From positions 292,663 through 356,662 of the forward strand of contig NZ_JABRWH010000002.1 in NCBI RefSeq assembly GCF_013248975.1: a stretch of 64,000 bases of DNA. The letters are read 5' to 3'. The position numbers and the translations under genes were made by a program. Shown piece after piece: positions 36,198 through 45,425 of this stretch; positions within the stretch are counted from its first letter, which is position 1, and each line of letters opens with the position of its first letter. Under the pieces are notes generated by a model, which had not been told where the DNA came from, did not search any database, and saw only the letters and a list, made by a program, of their open reading frames with translations. This stretch comes from Neobacillus endophyticus. GTDB taxonomy: Bacteria > Bacillota > Bacilli > Bacillales > Cytobacillaceae.

Positions 36198-37067
36198 TTA
36201 AGAATAGCGTGTAAGAAATTCTACAAGCTTTTCATTTACATTTTCAGACTCTTGACCAAGCCATATTAAATGCCCCCATGAATCGAGTAAACATACCTCG
36301 GAATCCGTGATTTGTTGCTGAGCGTAATAAGCATGTTCAAATGAGACTGCTCCATCGTGTTTACTATGCATAATTAAAGTCGGACAAGAAATAGCTTGCA
36401 AGTCTTTGAATGTAACTTCTTTTGTCTGTAATAAGTCGATTAAAAAACCATGGCCTGACCGTTGGCGATTATTCATTTTTCGAATTTCATCAATATCTCC
36501 GGCTGCCATCTTACTCTTCATCTCTGCATATGAAAGCTTACTAAATGAAGACAACATTTGTTTAAAGATAAATTTAGGAAAACGATTATTTATGCATGAA
36601 ATAAGTTTCCATGTTGTTTTTTCAAGTTGAGGACGGAACAAAATTTGCGCTATTTTATATTCTTTATCCTTGGGTGTAAGCCATTCTTTTGTAACAGCGC
36701 TTTGTAGGGTTAATGTTTTGACTCTGTGTGGATAATGGGAAGCGAAATATATCCCGGTGGGTCCACCTGCCGAAACAGATAGGAGGTGAACCTTTTCAAT
36801 CTCTAAGTGATCCAATAGTTTCATATAGTACTCACAAGCTTTATATAAACTTTCCCCAATTTCTTTGGTCGTCCTACCGTATCCTGCTCTTGAAGGGGTA
36901 ATCACAGAAAAGCCGTTCTGAACCAATGCTCTATATCCAAATTCCTCATAGCAATTGGAATGTCCACCATGCATCACAAATACCGGTATTTCTCCTTTTT
37001 CTGTTATGGAATACTCAATGGTATTACCGTCAACGATAACTGTATCGAATTTTCTTTCCATTGGCAC
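36198..37067 (-). CDS. Alpha/beta hydrolase
   Basis: 289 residues. Alpha/beta hydrolase layout: oxyanion-region VMHGGHSN (about 31-38), nucleophile elbow LLSVSAGGPTG, acid D in HSKHDGAVS and catalytic H in DSWGHLIWLG. The elbow reads SxSxG where the family norm is GxSxG, which may lower or change activity. The cap domain is mostly helical. Substrate unknown. Confidence 0.85.
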   Translation of the reverse strand: MPMERKFDTVIVDGNTIEYSITEKGEIPVFVMHGGHSNCYEEFGYRALVQNGFSVITPSRAGYGRTTKEIGESLYKACEYYMKLLDHLEIEKVHLLSVSAGGPTGIYFASHYPHRVKTLTLQSAVTKEWLTPKDKEYKIAQILFRPQLEKTTWKLISCINNRFPKFIFKQMLSSFSKLSYAEMKSKMAAGDIDEIRKMNNRQRSGHGFLIDLLQTKEVTFKDLQAISCPTLIMHSKHDGAVSFEHAYYAQQQITDSEVCLLDSWGHLIWLGQESENVNEKLVEFLTRYS

Positions 37068-37194
37068 TCACCTTCTTATTAACATCTTTTTCCCAATTAT
37101 AACGTTTTTCTCGTTTGTTCATTAGTAGAACCTTTTATTCAAATAGACTCTTAATAGAGAAGCTTCGATATATTCACGATTTATCCTTCGAATA

Positions 37195-37265
37195 TTCTAC
37201 AATCTGGTCCTATAAATAAAGAAAAAGCACAATTCTGTTGAAGAATCGCGCCCGATTGTTGAAAA
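37195..37265 (+). repeat. Dispersed repeat copy
   Basis: ATTCTACAATCTGGTCC, then AAAAGCACAATTCT/AGAATCGCGC hairpin, then CCCGATTGTTGAAAACG. The outer CAATCTGG/CCGATTG arms are visible. Directly 3' of the MarR gene. Confidence 0.7.
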
Positions 37266-37273
37266 CGATTTGC

Positions 37274-37738
37274 TTAAAAACCACTTTCAATTAAGTGATT
37301 TAATAGTACTTTCTGTATACGAAGTAAAGACTGAATATCTTCTTCGGGTATTTTATCTAATGCGAAAAGCATAGTCTTATAAGATATCGAATTCTTACTG
37401 GATTTTTTTGAAACTTCCTCACCTTTAATAGTTAATTTTAACTTGACTTCTCTTCGGTCTTCCAAAGAAAATTCTCTTTCTACTAACCCCATTTTAACTA
37501 ATTTATCTATACCAACACTAATTGTACTTTTTGATGAGATAAGCTTATCAGCCAACTCTTGTTGCGTTAATTCAGGAAATGCGAGTAGTGTATTAAGGAT
37601 TGATAACTGTTGTAATGAAAGCCCCAAACTTTCAGCATTTTTTTTCGTTAAATTAGCCGTAGTTTTGTTAATAGCCCAGAATGATTGATAAACTTGCATT
37701 ACTTGCTTAACTTTTGGGTCGTTAAAATTTAAGTCCAT
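37274..37738 (-). CDS. MarR-family transcriptional regulator
   Basis: 154 residues with a MarR winged helix: LTQQELADKLISSKSTISVGIDKLVKMG recognition region, wing EREFSLEDRREVKLKLT, and dimerisation helices at both ends. These repressors bind inverted repeats near their own promoter and release on ligand. No clear partner gene; its target may be its own promoter at 37740-37800. Confidence 0.88.
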   Translation of the reverse strand: MDLNFNDPKVKQVMQVYQSFWAINKTTANLTKKNAESLGLSLQQLSILNTLLAFPELTQQELADKLISSKSTISVGIDKLVKMGLVEREFSLEDRREVKLKLTIKGEEVSKKSSKNSISYKTMLFALDKIPEEDIQSLLRIQKVLLNHLIESGF

Positions 37739-37837
37739 TTAAGTCACTCCTCCATCAAATAGTTCAAATATAAACTGTTCATTAATAAACTATTTTATAT
37801 GAGAAAATACCAAAAATAAACTTTAATATTTAATTAA

Positions 37838-37955
37838 ATGCCAGTTTAACTGAATAAAGACCATGAAAAAGGACTGCTGAACAGTCCATCGTTGTTCAAT
37901 TCTTGCGCCCGATTGTTGAAGATCGTTATTGAAGTAAAGCCTCCGTTTTGTTTAA
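37838..37955 (+). repeat. Dispersed repeat copy, ATGGACTG hairpin type
   Basis: TTTAACTGAATAAAGACC, GGACTG/CAGTCC hairpin, CAATTCTTGCGCCCGATTG, TTGAAGATCGTTATTGAAG, TAAAGCCTCCGTT. A full copy, 3' of the 37995 gene. Confidence 0.75.
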
Positions 37956-37994
37956 GTCATTTTGAAGAAACGCCTCTGTCGTATAAAAATATAT

Positions 37995-38798
37995 CTAATC
38001 GAACTTTTGACATTGTTTTTGACTTTCTTCTTGCGAAATATGTTTCTTAATTTTTACATTTGTCACTTTTAACCCCTCTAGGTTAGAATCCCATACAGAA
38101 AAAGTAAGTTTATCATAATCTCCACCGTGATGTCCTGAATAGTTTAAAGCACTTGCAAAAATAAGATGTCTCCTGGGGTCCCCATCAATGGGGTCAATTT
38201 GGATTTTTGGACACATAAAAAACTCTGAATAAGATGGTCCCAAAATATATAAATAACGTGTAAACAATGCTTCTTCAAGCAATTTTTCTTTAGTAGGTCC
38301 GTTCAATTCTTTTCTCCACCCTACTACGAGCCAATCATATAGGGATTGGGACTTTATTTGCACTTTATGGCTATTCTTCGAAATGATTAATTCCCCATCT
38401 TTAGCTGTACAGGTTTTGCGTTTGTTTTCGAGTACACACTTATATGCAGGTTCAATGGTAATCACTTCATCATTTACCGTTTTTAATGTCAATTTATTGG
38501 ATGGTTTCTCTAAAGATACCTCAGTTGTTCCGATCACTCGGCTAGAGTTATTAAGCCAATGCACCACTTTTCTAAGCACAGGCTCTTGATAACCATCGTT
38601 AATACTGAATACTCGATGAAGTCCAGAATCATTTTCTATTTTAATGTTTTGAACCTCATTATACTCTAATGAGTGATTCATTAATTGTTCTAAAAAAGGA
38701 ACCCGTTGATTAGTATTTTTCTTTGCTAAAGCCATTTGACTGTCTGAATTAATTAATAATCCTATGAGAAGTAGAGTGACAATATTAAATCTCCTCAT
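37995..38798 (-). CDS. Secreted protein of unknown function
   Basis: 267 residues with a signal peptide (MRRFNIVTLLLIGLLINSDSQMALA). Mature part polar, with cysteines in KCVLENKRKTC, FFMCPK and QKQC that could form disulfides. ATG 38798 at the start of the signal peptide is the natural start. Not recognised. Confidence 0.6.
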   Translation of the reverse strand: MRRFNIVTLLLIGLLINSDSQMALAKKNTNQRVPFLEQLMNHSLEYNEVQNIKIENDSGLHRVFSINDGYQEPVLRKVVHWLNNSSRVIGTTEVSLEKPSNKLTLKTVNDEVITIEPAYKCVLENKRKTCTAKDGELIISKNSHKVQIKSQSLYDWLVVGWRKELNGPTKEKLLEEALFTRYLYILGPSYSEFFMCPKIQIDPIDGDPRRHLIFASALNYSGHHGGDYDKLTFSVWDSNLEGLKVTNVKIKKHISQEESQKQCQKFD

Positions 38799-38967
38799 AT
38801 CGTGATTTTCCTACCTCTGCTAAATTCTAGAAAGACTTTTCTTACATTACAGGTTGTAACATCGTTAAAATTGCTTGTTCCCAAAGCGTCCAAATGGGCA
38901 GCCTCCTTACATTTCATAAGCTCTACTTTTAGTCTTGGGAATTAATTTACGATTATTCATCTTTAAC

Positions 38968-39072
38968 TTAACTCCCATTTTACAGATTAACGACTATGAA
39001 AAAATGGACTGCTGTTGCAGTCCATAAATTCTTCAATTCATGCGCCCGATTGTTGAAGATCGTTATTGATGA
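38968..39072 (+). repeat. Dispersed repeat copy, ATGGACTG hairpin type
   Basis: TTTTACAGATTAACGAC, ATGGACTGC/GCAGTCCAT hairpin, CAATTCATGCGCCCGATTG, TTGAAGATCGTTATTGATG. 3' of the methyltransferase gene. Confidence 0.75.
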
Positions 39073-39102
39073 ACCCCCAGTAAGAAACGGAAGTCTTCTC
39101 TT

Positions 39103-39681
39103 TTACTTCTTTAAAAGCATATAGTAATGTTCATAATCTTGGTTTCCATCCTTAACCTCCTGAAAACCAACGGACTTTGCAAACTTTTTAACTTCTTCTT
39201 TTGAAATTCTGTTCTGCAACGGTGGACCTATTTGACCTTTAGAATCCTTGTCGAACTCTGCAATTAAAACCCGTACATCTACATTAATATGTTTATAGAC
39301 GTTTCTTAATAAATCAATTGGAGAATCTGCGTGATGAAGAACATCAGTAAACATAACAATATCAACATTTCCTACAGTGTCCAATGAGGTTTCAGCATTT
39401 CTACAAATAGGAATAATGTTGTTCATCTTTTCCTTAATTTCTCTTAGAAAAAAATCAAGAGCTTCCTTCGATTTGTCTAATGCATAAATTGTACCTTCTT
39501 CTCCAACAGAATTGGCATATTGCAAAGTAAACATACCTGGTCCAATTCCAATATCAAGAACAGATTCCCCTTGTTTCATATCCGTAAGCTTCATCCACTC
39601 GTAAACTAATGGAACTCGTTCTAATTGTCTTCGTTTGACCTCTTCCCAGCCTACATAAGATAAATCTTTGTGAAAGTCCAT
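39103..39681 (-). CDS. Class I SAM-dependent methyltransferase
   Basis: 192 residues from ATG 39681, after AAGGAG. SAM-binding motif VLDIGIGPGMFTLQ near residues 40-53, then IYALDKS and the VDIVMFTDVLHHADSP region. Third gene of a tight operon with the MarR regulator (40011) and a membrane protein (39695). The substrate is unknown; the operon may modify or sense a toxic compound. Confidence 0.85.
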   Translation of the reverse strand: MDFHKDLSYVGWEEVKRRQLERVPLVYEWMKLTDMKQGESVLDIGIGPGMFTLQYANSVGEEGTIYALDKSKEALDFFLREIKEKMNNIIPICRNAETSLDTVGNVDIVMFTDVLHHADSPIDLLRNVYKHINVDVRVLIAEFDKDSKGQIGPPLQNRISKEEVKKFAKSVGFQEVKDGNQDYEHYYMLLKK

Positions 39682-39694
39682 TATGTTTAACTCC

Positions 39695-40009
39695 TTACCA
39701 GCCAAAGTTTGTAAGAGTAGAATAAATAAAATATAACGATACCAAAACAGCGATAACGGTTAAAGCAATCATCCAAATTTCTTTACAGCGATGTTTAAAC
39801 AAGCGATAAATAGAGAAAAGTGTCGTTGCTACGGTCATCAATATCATAAAACGACGAATCCAAAGGATCCCTGACATAGCAGCCATCATATTCGTACTAC
39901 CGCCTAATAACATAAGAATCCCCATATGAATCCAATGATGGGATGTAGCAAGAAAGGAAAAGAGTACAGAAAATATTGAAGTGGTAGCTTGCTTTGTTTT
40001 AAAATTCAT
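39695..40009 (-). CDS. Membrane protein in a MarR operon
   Basis: 104 residues, about three membrane helices (8-25, 50-70, 80-98). Starts one base after the MarR stop and ends 13 bases before the methyltransferase start. Function unknown. Confidence 0.65.
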   Translation of the reverse strand: MNFKTKQATTSIFSVLFSFLATSHHWIHMGILMLLGGSTNMMAAMSGILWIRRFMILMTVATTLFSIYRLFKHRCKEIWMIALTVIAVLVSLYFIYSTLTNFGW

Positions 40010-40010
40010 T

Positions 40011-40451
40011 TTATTCGCTCCTCTTCTTTAATAAGGCATCATTAAATAATTTGAATCCACTCAATATTTGATGCTGACTATCTTCTGAAACTTCATTCAA
40101 AATAGAACCGTAGTATTGGATTGACTGTTCTCTTACTTGTATCAACGAACGTTCCCCTTTTTCAGTTAAAGACACCAAAACTTCACGACGGTTTGATTCG
40201 TTCAATAGTCTATTTACAAAACCACCTTTCACAAGGGAATCAACCAAACGACTTACCGTACTTCGTTCTAGAAATAATTGATTCGCCAATTCACCAATGG
40301 TTAACGTTTTATTCTCTAATTCTTGTAAAGCAAATACTTGAGATGGAGACAAATTAAAACCACACTGAGTTACATTTTGCTCAAGCAATCCAAATAATCG
40401 AACAAACTTTTGAACTGTATTACGTAGTTCTAAAATTTCTTCACGATTCAA
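40011..40451 (-). CDS. MarR-family transcriptional regulator
   Basis: 146 residues from TTG 40451, chosen because GAGGTGA precedes it by 5 bases and it gives the usual MarR length; a longer frame to 40583 lacks such a site. Winged helix: LTIGELANQLFLERSTVSRLVDSLVKGG, then LNESNRREVLVSLT. It heads the operon 40451-39103 and probably represses it. Confidence 0.87.
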   Translation of the reverse strand: MNREEILELRNTVQKFVRLFGLLEQNVTQCGFNLSPSQVFALQELENKTLTIGELANQLFLERSTVSRLVDSLVKGGFVNRLLNESNRREVLVSLTEKGERSLIQVREQSIQYYGSILNEVSEDSQHQILSGFKLFNDALLKKRSE

Positions 40452-40642
40452 TTTAATCACCTCACCTATATTTAATGATGTATTGTACAAATTATGTATC
40501 ATACATATATTGTATTTTACATTTGTTTTCCAGTCAACAAAATGCTTATTTTGTTGGTTTTGAATATTAAAGTATCCTGCCAATTAGTTTAAGCGAAAGT
40601 TTTCACAAACTATTTAGTATACCAATTTTCTTAAAACGTTTT

Positions 40643-40680
40643 ATTCAGCAATCTGGCCCGATTGTGGAAGATTGAGCTTA
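40643..40680 (+). repeat. Dispersed repeat, outer arms only
   Basis: CAGCAATCTGGCCCGATTG, TGGAAGATTGAGC. The outer arms CAATCTGG and CCGATTG are fused with no inner hairpin. Confidence 0.55.
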
Positions 40681-40722
40681 AAGCTAGTAAAGGATTTGCC
40701 TGCAAACATTATGTGACAACAA

Positions 40723-40779
40723 AAAACACAGTCTATTACACATTTCATATGATTTCCAATGTGTGATAGACTGTGTTTT
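40723..40779. terminator. Long near-perfect hairpin, bidirectional terminator
   Basis: Arms of 21 bases (40723-40743 and 40759-40779) with one mismatch; the ends are AAAACACAGTC and GACTGTGTTTT. It separates the lipoprotein operon from the MarR operon. Confidence 0.75.
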
Positions 40780-40870
40780 GGCTGTATTCACCTCTAAAGT
40801 AAACCAGTTAATATGATTACTTCACCTTTTTTGTATTTCCCATTATATTTTTTCTTCTTTTATCTTATGA

Positions 40871-41737
40871 CTACTCTGCAAAGAAATAATAATCTTCAAT
40901 TACTGCAATATTTGGCACTATGTTTTCAAATGCAATATTATTTCTATTAGAAATTGCACTCAAAATATATTCAGAAATTCGTTGTCTTTCTGTTTCATAA
41001 ATCGATTGATGTAATCCAATATTGATTAGATAAGTATCCTTTTCATCATTCGTAATTTTTAATATCGTAACATCCCCTGCTTTGCTGGTATTGTTTAATG
41101 TAGACCAATAATGCAATTCCCAGGATTCAGCTAATTCATTTTTTACGATTGGAGTTAAAAATAATTGTGGGGTCAAAAACTCAATGTCATTCAGATTCGA
41201 TAACCAACCTTCGATTGGTTCGATATTGTTTTCAAGGTTTTTTTCCTCTTTTATATCTAAAAATGCCTGACGAGCCCCTAAACATGCAATATCAAAGATC
41301 GTTTGTTTAACCAAATCATATACATCTTCATAGTTTTGGAGTAGCCACATGATAAATTTTTGTGTCAGGTCTGTTCTGATCATATCATCTAACGTATCTT
41401 GCATTGCTTGTTTCAGTATTCCTGGTACTTCCTCCGTTAAATATCCAATAGGCTGAGTGAAAAATTCATCCGGAAAAACGGAATTTTCGTCAGCAAGTAC
41501 TTCTCTAGCAAGATAATAACCATTTAAAAATTGGCTTTTGGCAGCTTCGAAGAATATTTCATCAAAAGAGCGTTGCTCTTCCTCCCCTTTAATGATTCGG
41601 TAAAACTTTTGACTATAAAAGTTAAAGACCCCAAAAAAATCTGCTTTAAAATTGTCATTGTGGTCAAATAAATCCCGCATGCGGTGTTCTGTGACTTTTA
41701 TTAAAGTTTTTTCAGTTTCCTGTATTTGTTGAGTCAT
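40871..41737 (-). CDS. Hypothetical protein, third gene of lipoprotein operon
   Basis: 288 residues, soluble, helical in the N-terminal two thirds, with an IGLHQSIYETERQRISEY stretch near the end. Overlaps the lipoprotein gene by 26 bases, so the two are translationally coupled. Not recognised. Confidence 0.65.
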   Translation of the reverse strand: MTQQIQETEKTLIKVTEHRMRDLFDHNDNFKADFFGVFNFYSQKFYRIIKGEEEQRSFDEIFFEAAKSQFLNGYYLAREVLADENSVFPDEFFTQPIGYLTEEVPGILKQAMQDTLDDMIRTDLTQKFIMWLLQNYEDVYDLVKQTIFDIACLGARQAFLDIKEEKNLENNIEPIEGWLSNLNDIEFLTPQLFLTPIVKNELAESWELHYWSTLNNTSKAGDVTILKITNDEKDTYLINIGLHQSIYETERQRISEYILSAISNRNNIAFENIVPNIAVIEDYYFFAE

Positions 41738-42407
41738 TATTATTTCCCCCTATTTCTTGGTAAGGCGGTGATGGATTATCCTCCGAGAATTTCCAACTCC
41801 CATTTTCATTGACAATAGTAGTTATAAAATATGCTTCCTCATTTGTATTAAGCGTTACTTTTCTATAAAAGTTTCCTTCGTCCTCAGCTTTATTAAGGTC
41901 TACAGTAGTAATCGTATACTTTATTCCATATCCCTTTTGACTTTTTATTGCTTCTTGAACATTGGTTAGAAACGATTTCCCTTTCTCTTCATTTGGTAAA
42001 AACTCTTGTATAAAGGTCTTTGAACCATACTTCATTAAAAAATCGTAGTATTGGTTTACATCTGTTTTTCCTGTACTAAAATCAAAGATTTCCTTACTGA
42101 TTCTTAAGGCCATCTCGTTAGGATCAGAATAGGTATCCTTCATGGGAATGTTACTAATGTTTTGCTCTGTTCTTTTATCCTTGTCAATTTCCTTTATGTC
42201 TTCAGAAATTGGCTTCTCCAATTTTTTATAGATTTTATTAGCATCGTCCTTTGATTTTTCTTGTTCTTCTTTACGTTTATCCACTGCCATTTTATTACGA
42301 TTTATTTCGTCATTTGCTTTTTTTGAAAAAGCATCTTGGCTGCATCCAGCTAAGAAAATAGTGGAACCAATAGATACCCCTAGCAAACATTTAACCAATT
42401 TGAGCAT
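41712..42407 (-). CDS. Lipoprotein of unknown function
   Basis: 231 residues. Lipoprotein signal peptide with lipobox LAGC (Cys about residue 22), then a charged linker rich in K, E and D, and a folded region with a NTF2-like look (LRISKEIFDFSTGKTDVNQYYDFLMKYG...NENGSWKFSEDNP). Anchored on the outer face of the membrane. Overlaps both neighbours. Confidence 0.8.
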   Translation of the reverse strand: MLKLVKCLLGVSIGSTIFLAGCSQDAFSKKANDEINRNKMAVDKRKEEQEKSKDDANKIYKKLEKPISEDIKEIDKDKRTEQNISNIPMKDTYSDPNEMALRISKEIFDFSTGKTDVNQYYDFLMKYGSKTFIQEFLPNEEKGKSFLTNVQEAIKSQKGYGIKYTITTVDLNKAEDEGNFYRKVTLNTNEEAYFITTIVNENGSWKFSEDNPSPPYQEIGGNNNDSTNTGN

Positions 42408-43005
42408 ATGCCTTTACTCCATTAGCAATTATTCGTTTGTCCTGTTCACTTAAAAAATTAGCTAGTTCGGTACATTCCAACATTCCTAATGTTTTAAGTC
42501 CATTTATAAATAATGAAACAATATCGTGTATTTTTAATTTCATCTTATCTGGGATGACAGATAAATCTAGTTTTGTCTCCAGTACATATGCGAATGAACG
42601 AAGTGAGTTCTTATCTAGTGTTGTTTCTACTGTCACGGATTCCAATCGTCGCTTTCCAAAAATAATGATGAAAAGGATGATATCATGATAAGAAACGGAA
42701 TGATTCGATGGAAGGAATCTTTTGTTATGGCCGTCATACCACTTTAAAACCTCCTGATAGAGGTCGTGATCCTCTAAAACAATAAACGCTTGTTGCTTTG
42801 GTAAATCAATTTTTACGAATTCTTGTAGTCCATTTGCTAAAATATAGTTATTTAAAAAAGCGGATTTGTTTCTTTCAAATTGAAAGTATAGTAGTTTTTC
42901 CTCGCCTTTTTTATATAAGTCCCCGGACCCTAATAAAGTAGCCATTAAAAGAGCTTTTAATGCTTTATGGGGCGGTTGATTTATATTTAAATCAGTAGTA
43001 TCCAT
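42391..43005 (-). CDS. Hypothetical protein with LAGLIDADG-like pattern
   Basis: 204 residues. ALLMATLLGSGDLYKKGEEK, then FERNKSAFLNNYILANG, and later WYDGHNKRFLPSNH-VSYHDIILFIII resemble the two half-domains of LAGLIDADG endonuclease-type folds (LLGDGSL, then KRIP and the second helix). The acidic catalytic position is S where a D is normal, so nuclease activity is doubtful. It may be a DNA-binding relative such as the WhiA type. First gene of the operon. Confidence 0.5.
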   Translation of the reverse strand: MDTTDLNINQPPHKALKALLMATLLGSGDLYKKGEEKLLYFQFERNKSAFLNNYILANGLQEFVKIDLPKQQAFIVLEDHDLYQEVLKWYDGHNKRFLPSNHSVSYHDIILFIIIFGKRRLESVTVETTLDKNSLRSFAYVLETKLDLSVIPDKMKLKIHDIVSLFINGLKTLGMLECTELANFLSEQDKRIIANGVKAYAQIG

Positions 43006-43034
43006 GTTTATTCAACCTCCCTAAATGCAAAAAA

Positions 43035-43092
43035 AATACCTCAAAATAGGTAGACTGATGATCCCTGTCTACTAAATCTATTTTGGGTATTT
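43035..43092. terminator. Bidirectional terminator hairpin
   Basis: AATACCTCAAAATAG pairs with CTATTTTGGGTATT around a GTAG/CTAC inner stem. Lies between the recombinase gene (its 3' side) and the lipoprotein operon. Confidence 0.7.
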
Positions 43093-43130
43093 CCCATTTC
43101 TACGTTATGAATTTGATACATCCTATTATA

Positions 43131-43991
43131 CTATCGGGATTCATATCTTTCAATTACTTCTTTTGCAAGCACACCAGCCCATGTCTTCTCGATTCCTAAC
43201 TCCACAGCCAATTTATCTACAGAATAGTGTTTCTTTGTTCGGAGATGCTTGGTATAAAGCATTCTAAACTCGCTTAATGGAAAAGGTTTAGGCAAATCGT
43301 AAGCGTCTCTTATCATACATAATTGACTGGAGAGGATTTCTGATGTTATTGGTCCAAGCAACCCTGTATCATGCTTTTTGGTCGTAAAAACGTAATCTGA
43401 AGTATGAAATTGAGAATCTATAAAATGTGCAGCGAAAATATCTGCCTCTATCCCTTCTAATTCAATTGTTCTTTTTAAATTAGAGGTGCTTCTTTTGGTT
43501 TCAATAATGAACTTATTACCTAAGTCTATAACATCAGATTTTTTAAAGTGAAACTCCGATACTCTAAAGCCCCTCATAGCTAAAATAAATATTACTTTGG
43601 TTAGCACTTTATAAGAAGGGTTGGCTAAAACTTTAGGTTTAATCCCTAGAAGGAATTCATAATTAAGATCTTTAGGGGTGACTTTCTCTTTTTTTAGATT
43701 CTTAATTTTTACCGCTGGATCTACCTTTACGATATCTATTTGCCATAAGTAATCAAAATACTTCTTTAATATCCCTAAGTGTTTATTGATCGTTTGAACA
43801 CTATTTCCATTCTCTTTTTTTGACTCGAGGAATCCTTTAATATCACTTGGCCGAACCTCAACTGCTTCAATGGTTCTTGCGTATTGTTCCTTTAAGAATG
43901 CATTAAACATATTGATTGTTTTCACATATGTTTCAATTGTCTCTTCGGAAAACTTATTGCTTTTAAGGTATTCATCAAAATAAATAGCCAT
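43131..43991 (-). CDS. Tyrosine recombinase (phage integrase family), diverged
   Basis: 286 residues from ATG 43991. N-terminal SAM-like core-binding domain (YFDEYLKSNKFSEETIETYV, then NKHLGILKKYFDYLW) and C-terminal catalytic domain with arginine I in MRGFRVSEF (about R143), a lysine in IIETKR, and the end tyrosine in VIERY (about Y283). The usual HxxR box reads SEFR, so the histidine is replaced, and LGH reads LGI. It may be active with changed chemistry, or act as a binding protein. Confidence 0.8.
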   Translation of the reverse strand: MAIYFDEYLKSNKFSEETIETYVKTINMFNAFLKEQYARTIEAVEVRPSDIKGFLESKKENGNSVQTINKHLGILKKYFDYLWQIDIVKVDPAVKIKNLKKEKVTPKDLNYEFLLGIKPKVLANPSYKVLTKVIFILAMRGFRVSEFHFKKSDVIDLGNKFIIETKRSTSNLKRTIELEGIEADIFAAHFIDSQFHTSDYVFTTKKHDTGLLGPITSEILSSQLCMIRDAYDLPKPFPLSEFRMLYTKHLRTKKHYSVDKLAVELGIEKTWAGVLAKEVIERYESR

Positions 43992-45425
43992 TTTTATCAC
44001 CATATTAATAAATGTATGTAAAACGTATAAAAACAAAAAAACTTCTAAAAAGCCTAGCTTCTTTTAGACGCAAAAATGTTTAGTAATATCAGGCTTTTCA
44101 AGCCCCTTATTCATAAAATTATAGCATATAGTTTCGGCTTTTCTTGTAAATATTGACCTAAATATAAGGAAAAAGTATAAATATTTACATGAATTGATAC
44201 ATTATCCCCCATCTTCCAGAACAATAATTTCGATGATTTTTTCCTCTACTTATTAACTTTTAATCACAAAATCGTATTTTTTATCCACCTGTTATAAACA
44301 CTATTCATATTTACTAACGATCTCAACAATACTAATTCTATATTTATATGATTTTCGGATTTTAACAAAAATCGAACGATTTACTGTTAGGTAGGTAGTT
44401 AGGGCTTACCTCCCCTAGCCTAAAGACGTAAGGGTTTTAGGCCCACCTTATAAACATTCTTGAAAGGATAAAGAAAAGATTTTTGAGACCCTTTCTTTGT
44501 AAAAGCGATTTAAAGTAACCTCACGAATCACACCAGCAGTATTACAAGCTAAATGCAAAACGAGAGTTGATATTAAATCACTTTTTAAAACATGGTGGAG
44601 TTTTCGAGGCTGAGTTTCAGTTTTAAATAATGAGAATGTCATATTTTTGTTGTAATTTTTTTAATGTCAAATAACGCGGACAAAAATTCAGCAGAAACAA
44701 CAATTCCGGAAATTTTTGTTACATCAAAACCGCTATTTTCTTGACAAAGGATACTTTGATTTTGTAGCATACGCCTTGCTGACCCCTTTCGAATCAAGAT
44801 AAATTGTTTGGGTAGTAAGCAACCCAATAATTTTCTCGTAAATCTACGAAAGGTCTGTAGGTGGCATTTTAAAAAACCATACACTCACAATCAATACTTT
44901 TGCAAAAAAATGTACAACCTAAAAAACGGTCAGCTAGCTGCAAGATCAACAAAAGAACGCCCTTCCTAACTACCACCTGGAAAGGTATCCCCCATTAACC
45001 CAAACTAACTTACCGTTTTTCTCTAATTTTCTTTACCAATTTCTCATACATTAACCACTTGAAATCAAAATCACGATACTTCAAAAACAGGTTGAATTTC
45101 CCTTTATTGTTATACGATTGTAAATTTATCGAAGTTATAATAATATATATTTCTCTTAGCTTCTTACTATTATTTCTATACCGTAATAATATATAAACCT
45201 TTTGGGTTAAGAATTTGCAGTGAAATCTCCGTTTTCAGAAGTTTTTTTGTAAAACAATAAGGTGAATTATTGTTTTCAGCATTTAATTATGAAAAAAATG
45301 GTTGAATATTTTATGAAGCGGAATTAATAGATATTAAGAACCAAAGAATAAGATGAATTTTTAAATGTATTCTTGTAATAGCATATGACTATGTTTAAAC
45401 AAAAAAACAACTGGAGGAATTCAAA
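43992..45425. other. Long AT-rich stretch without a confident gene
   Basis: Holds two doubtful leftward frames (44448-44642 and 44639-44884) with weak ribosome sites, a hairpin TAGCCTAAA/TTTTAGGC at about 44417-44443 that resembles IS200/IS605 left ends, and an AT-rich leader before the SpoIIM-like gene. Confidence 0.35.

Noticed and set aside
44448..44884. Two overlapping leftward frames of 64 and 81 codons
   Set aside because: Weak ribosome sites, low-complexity protein content and no family pattern; kept only as a note in the spacer entry.
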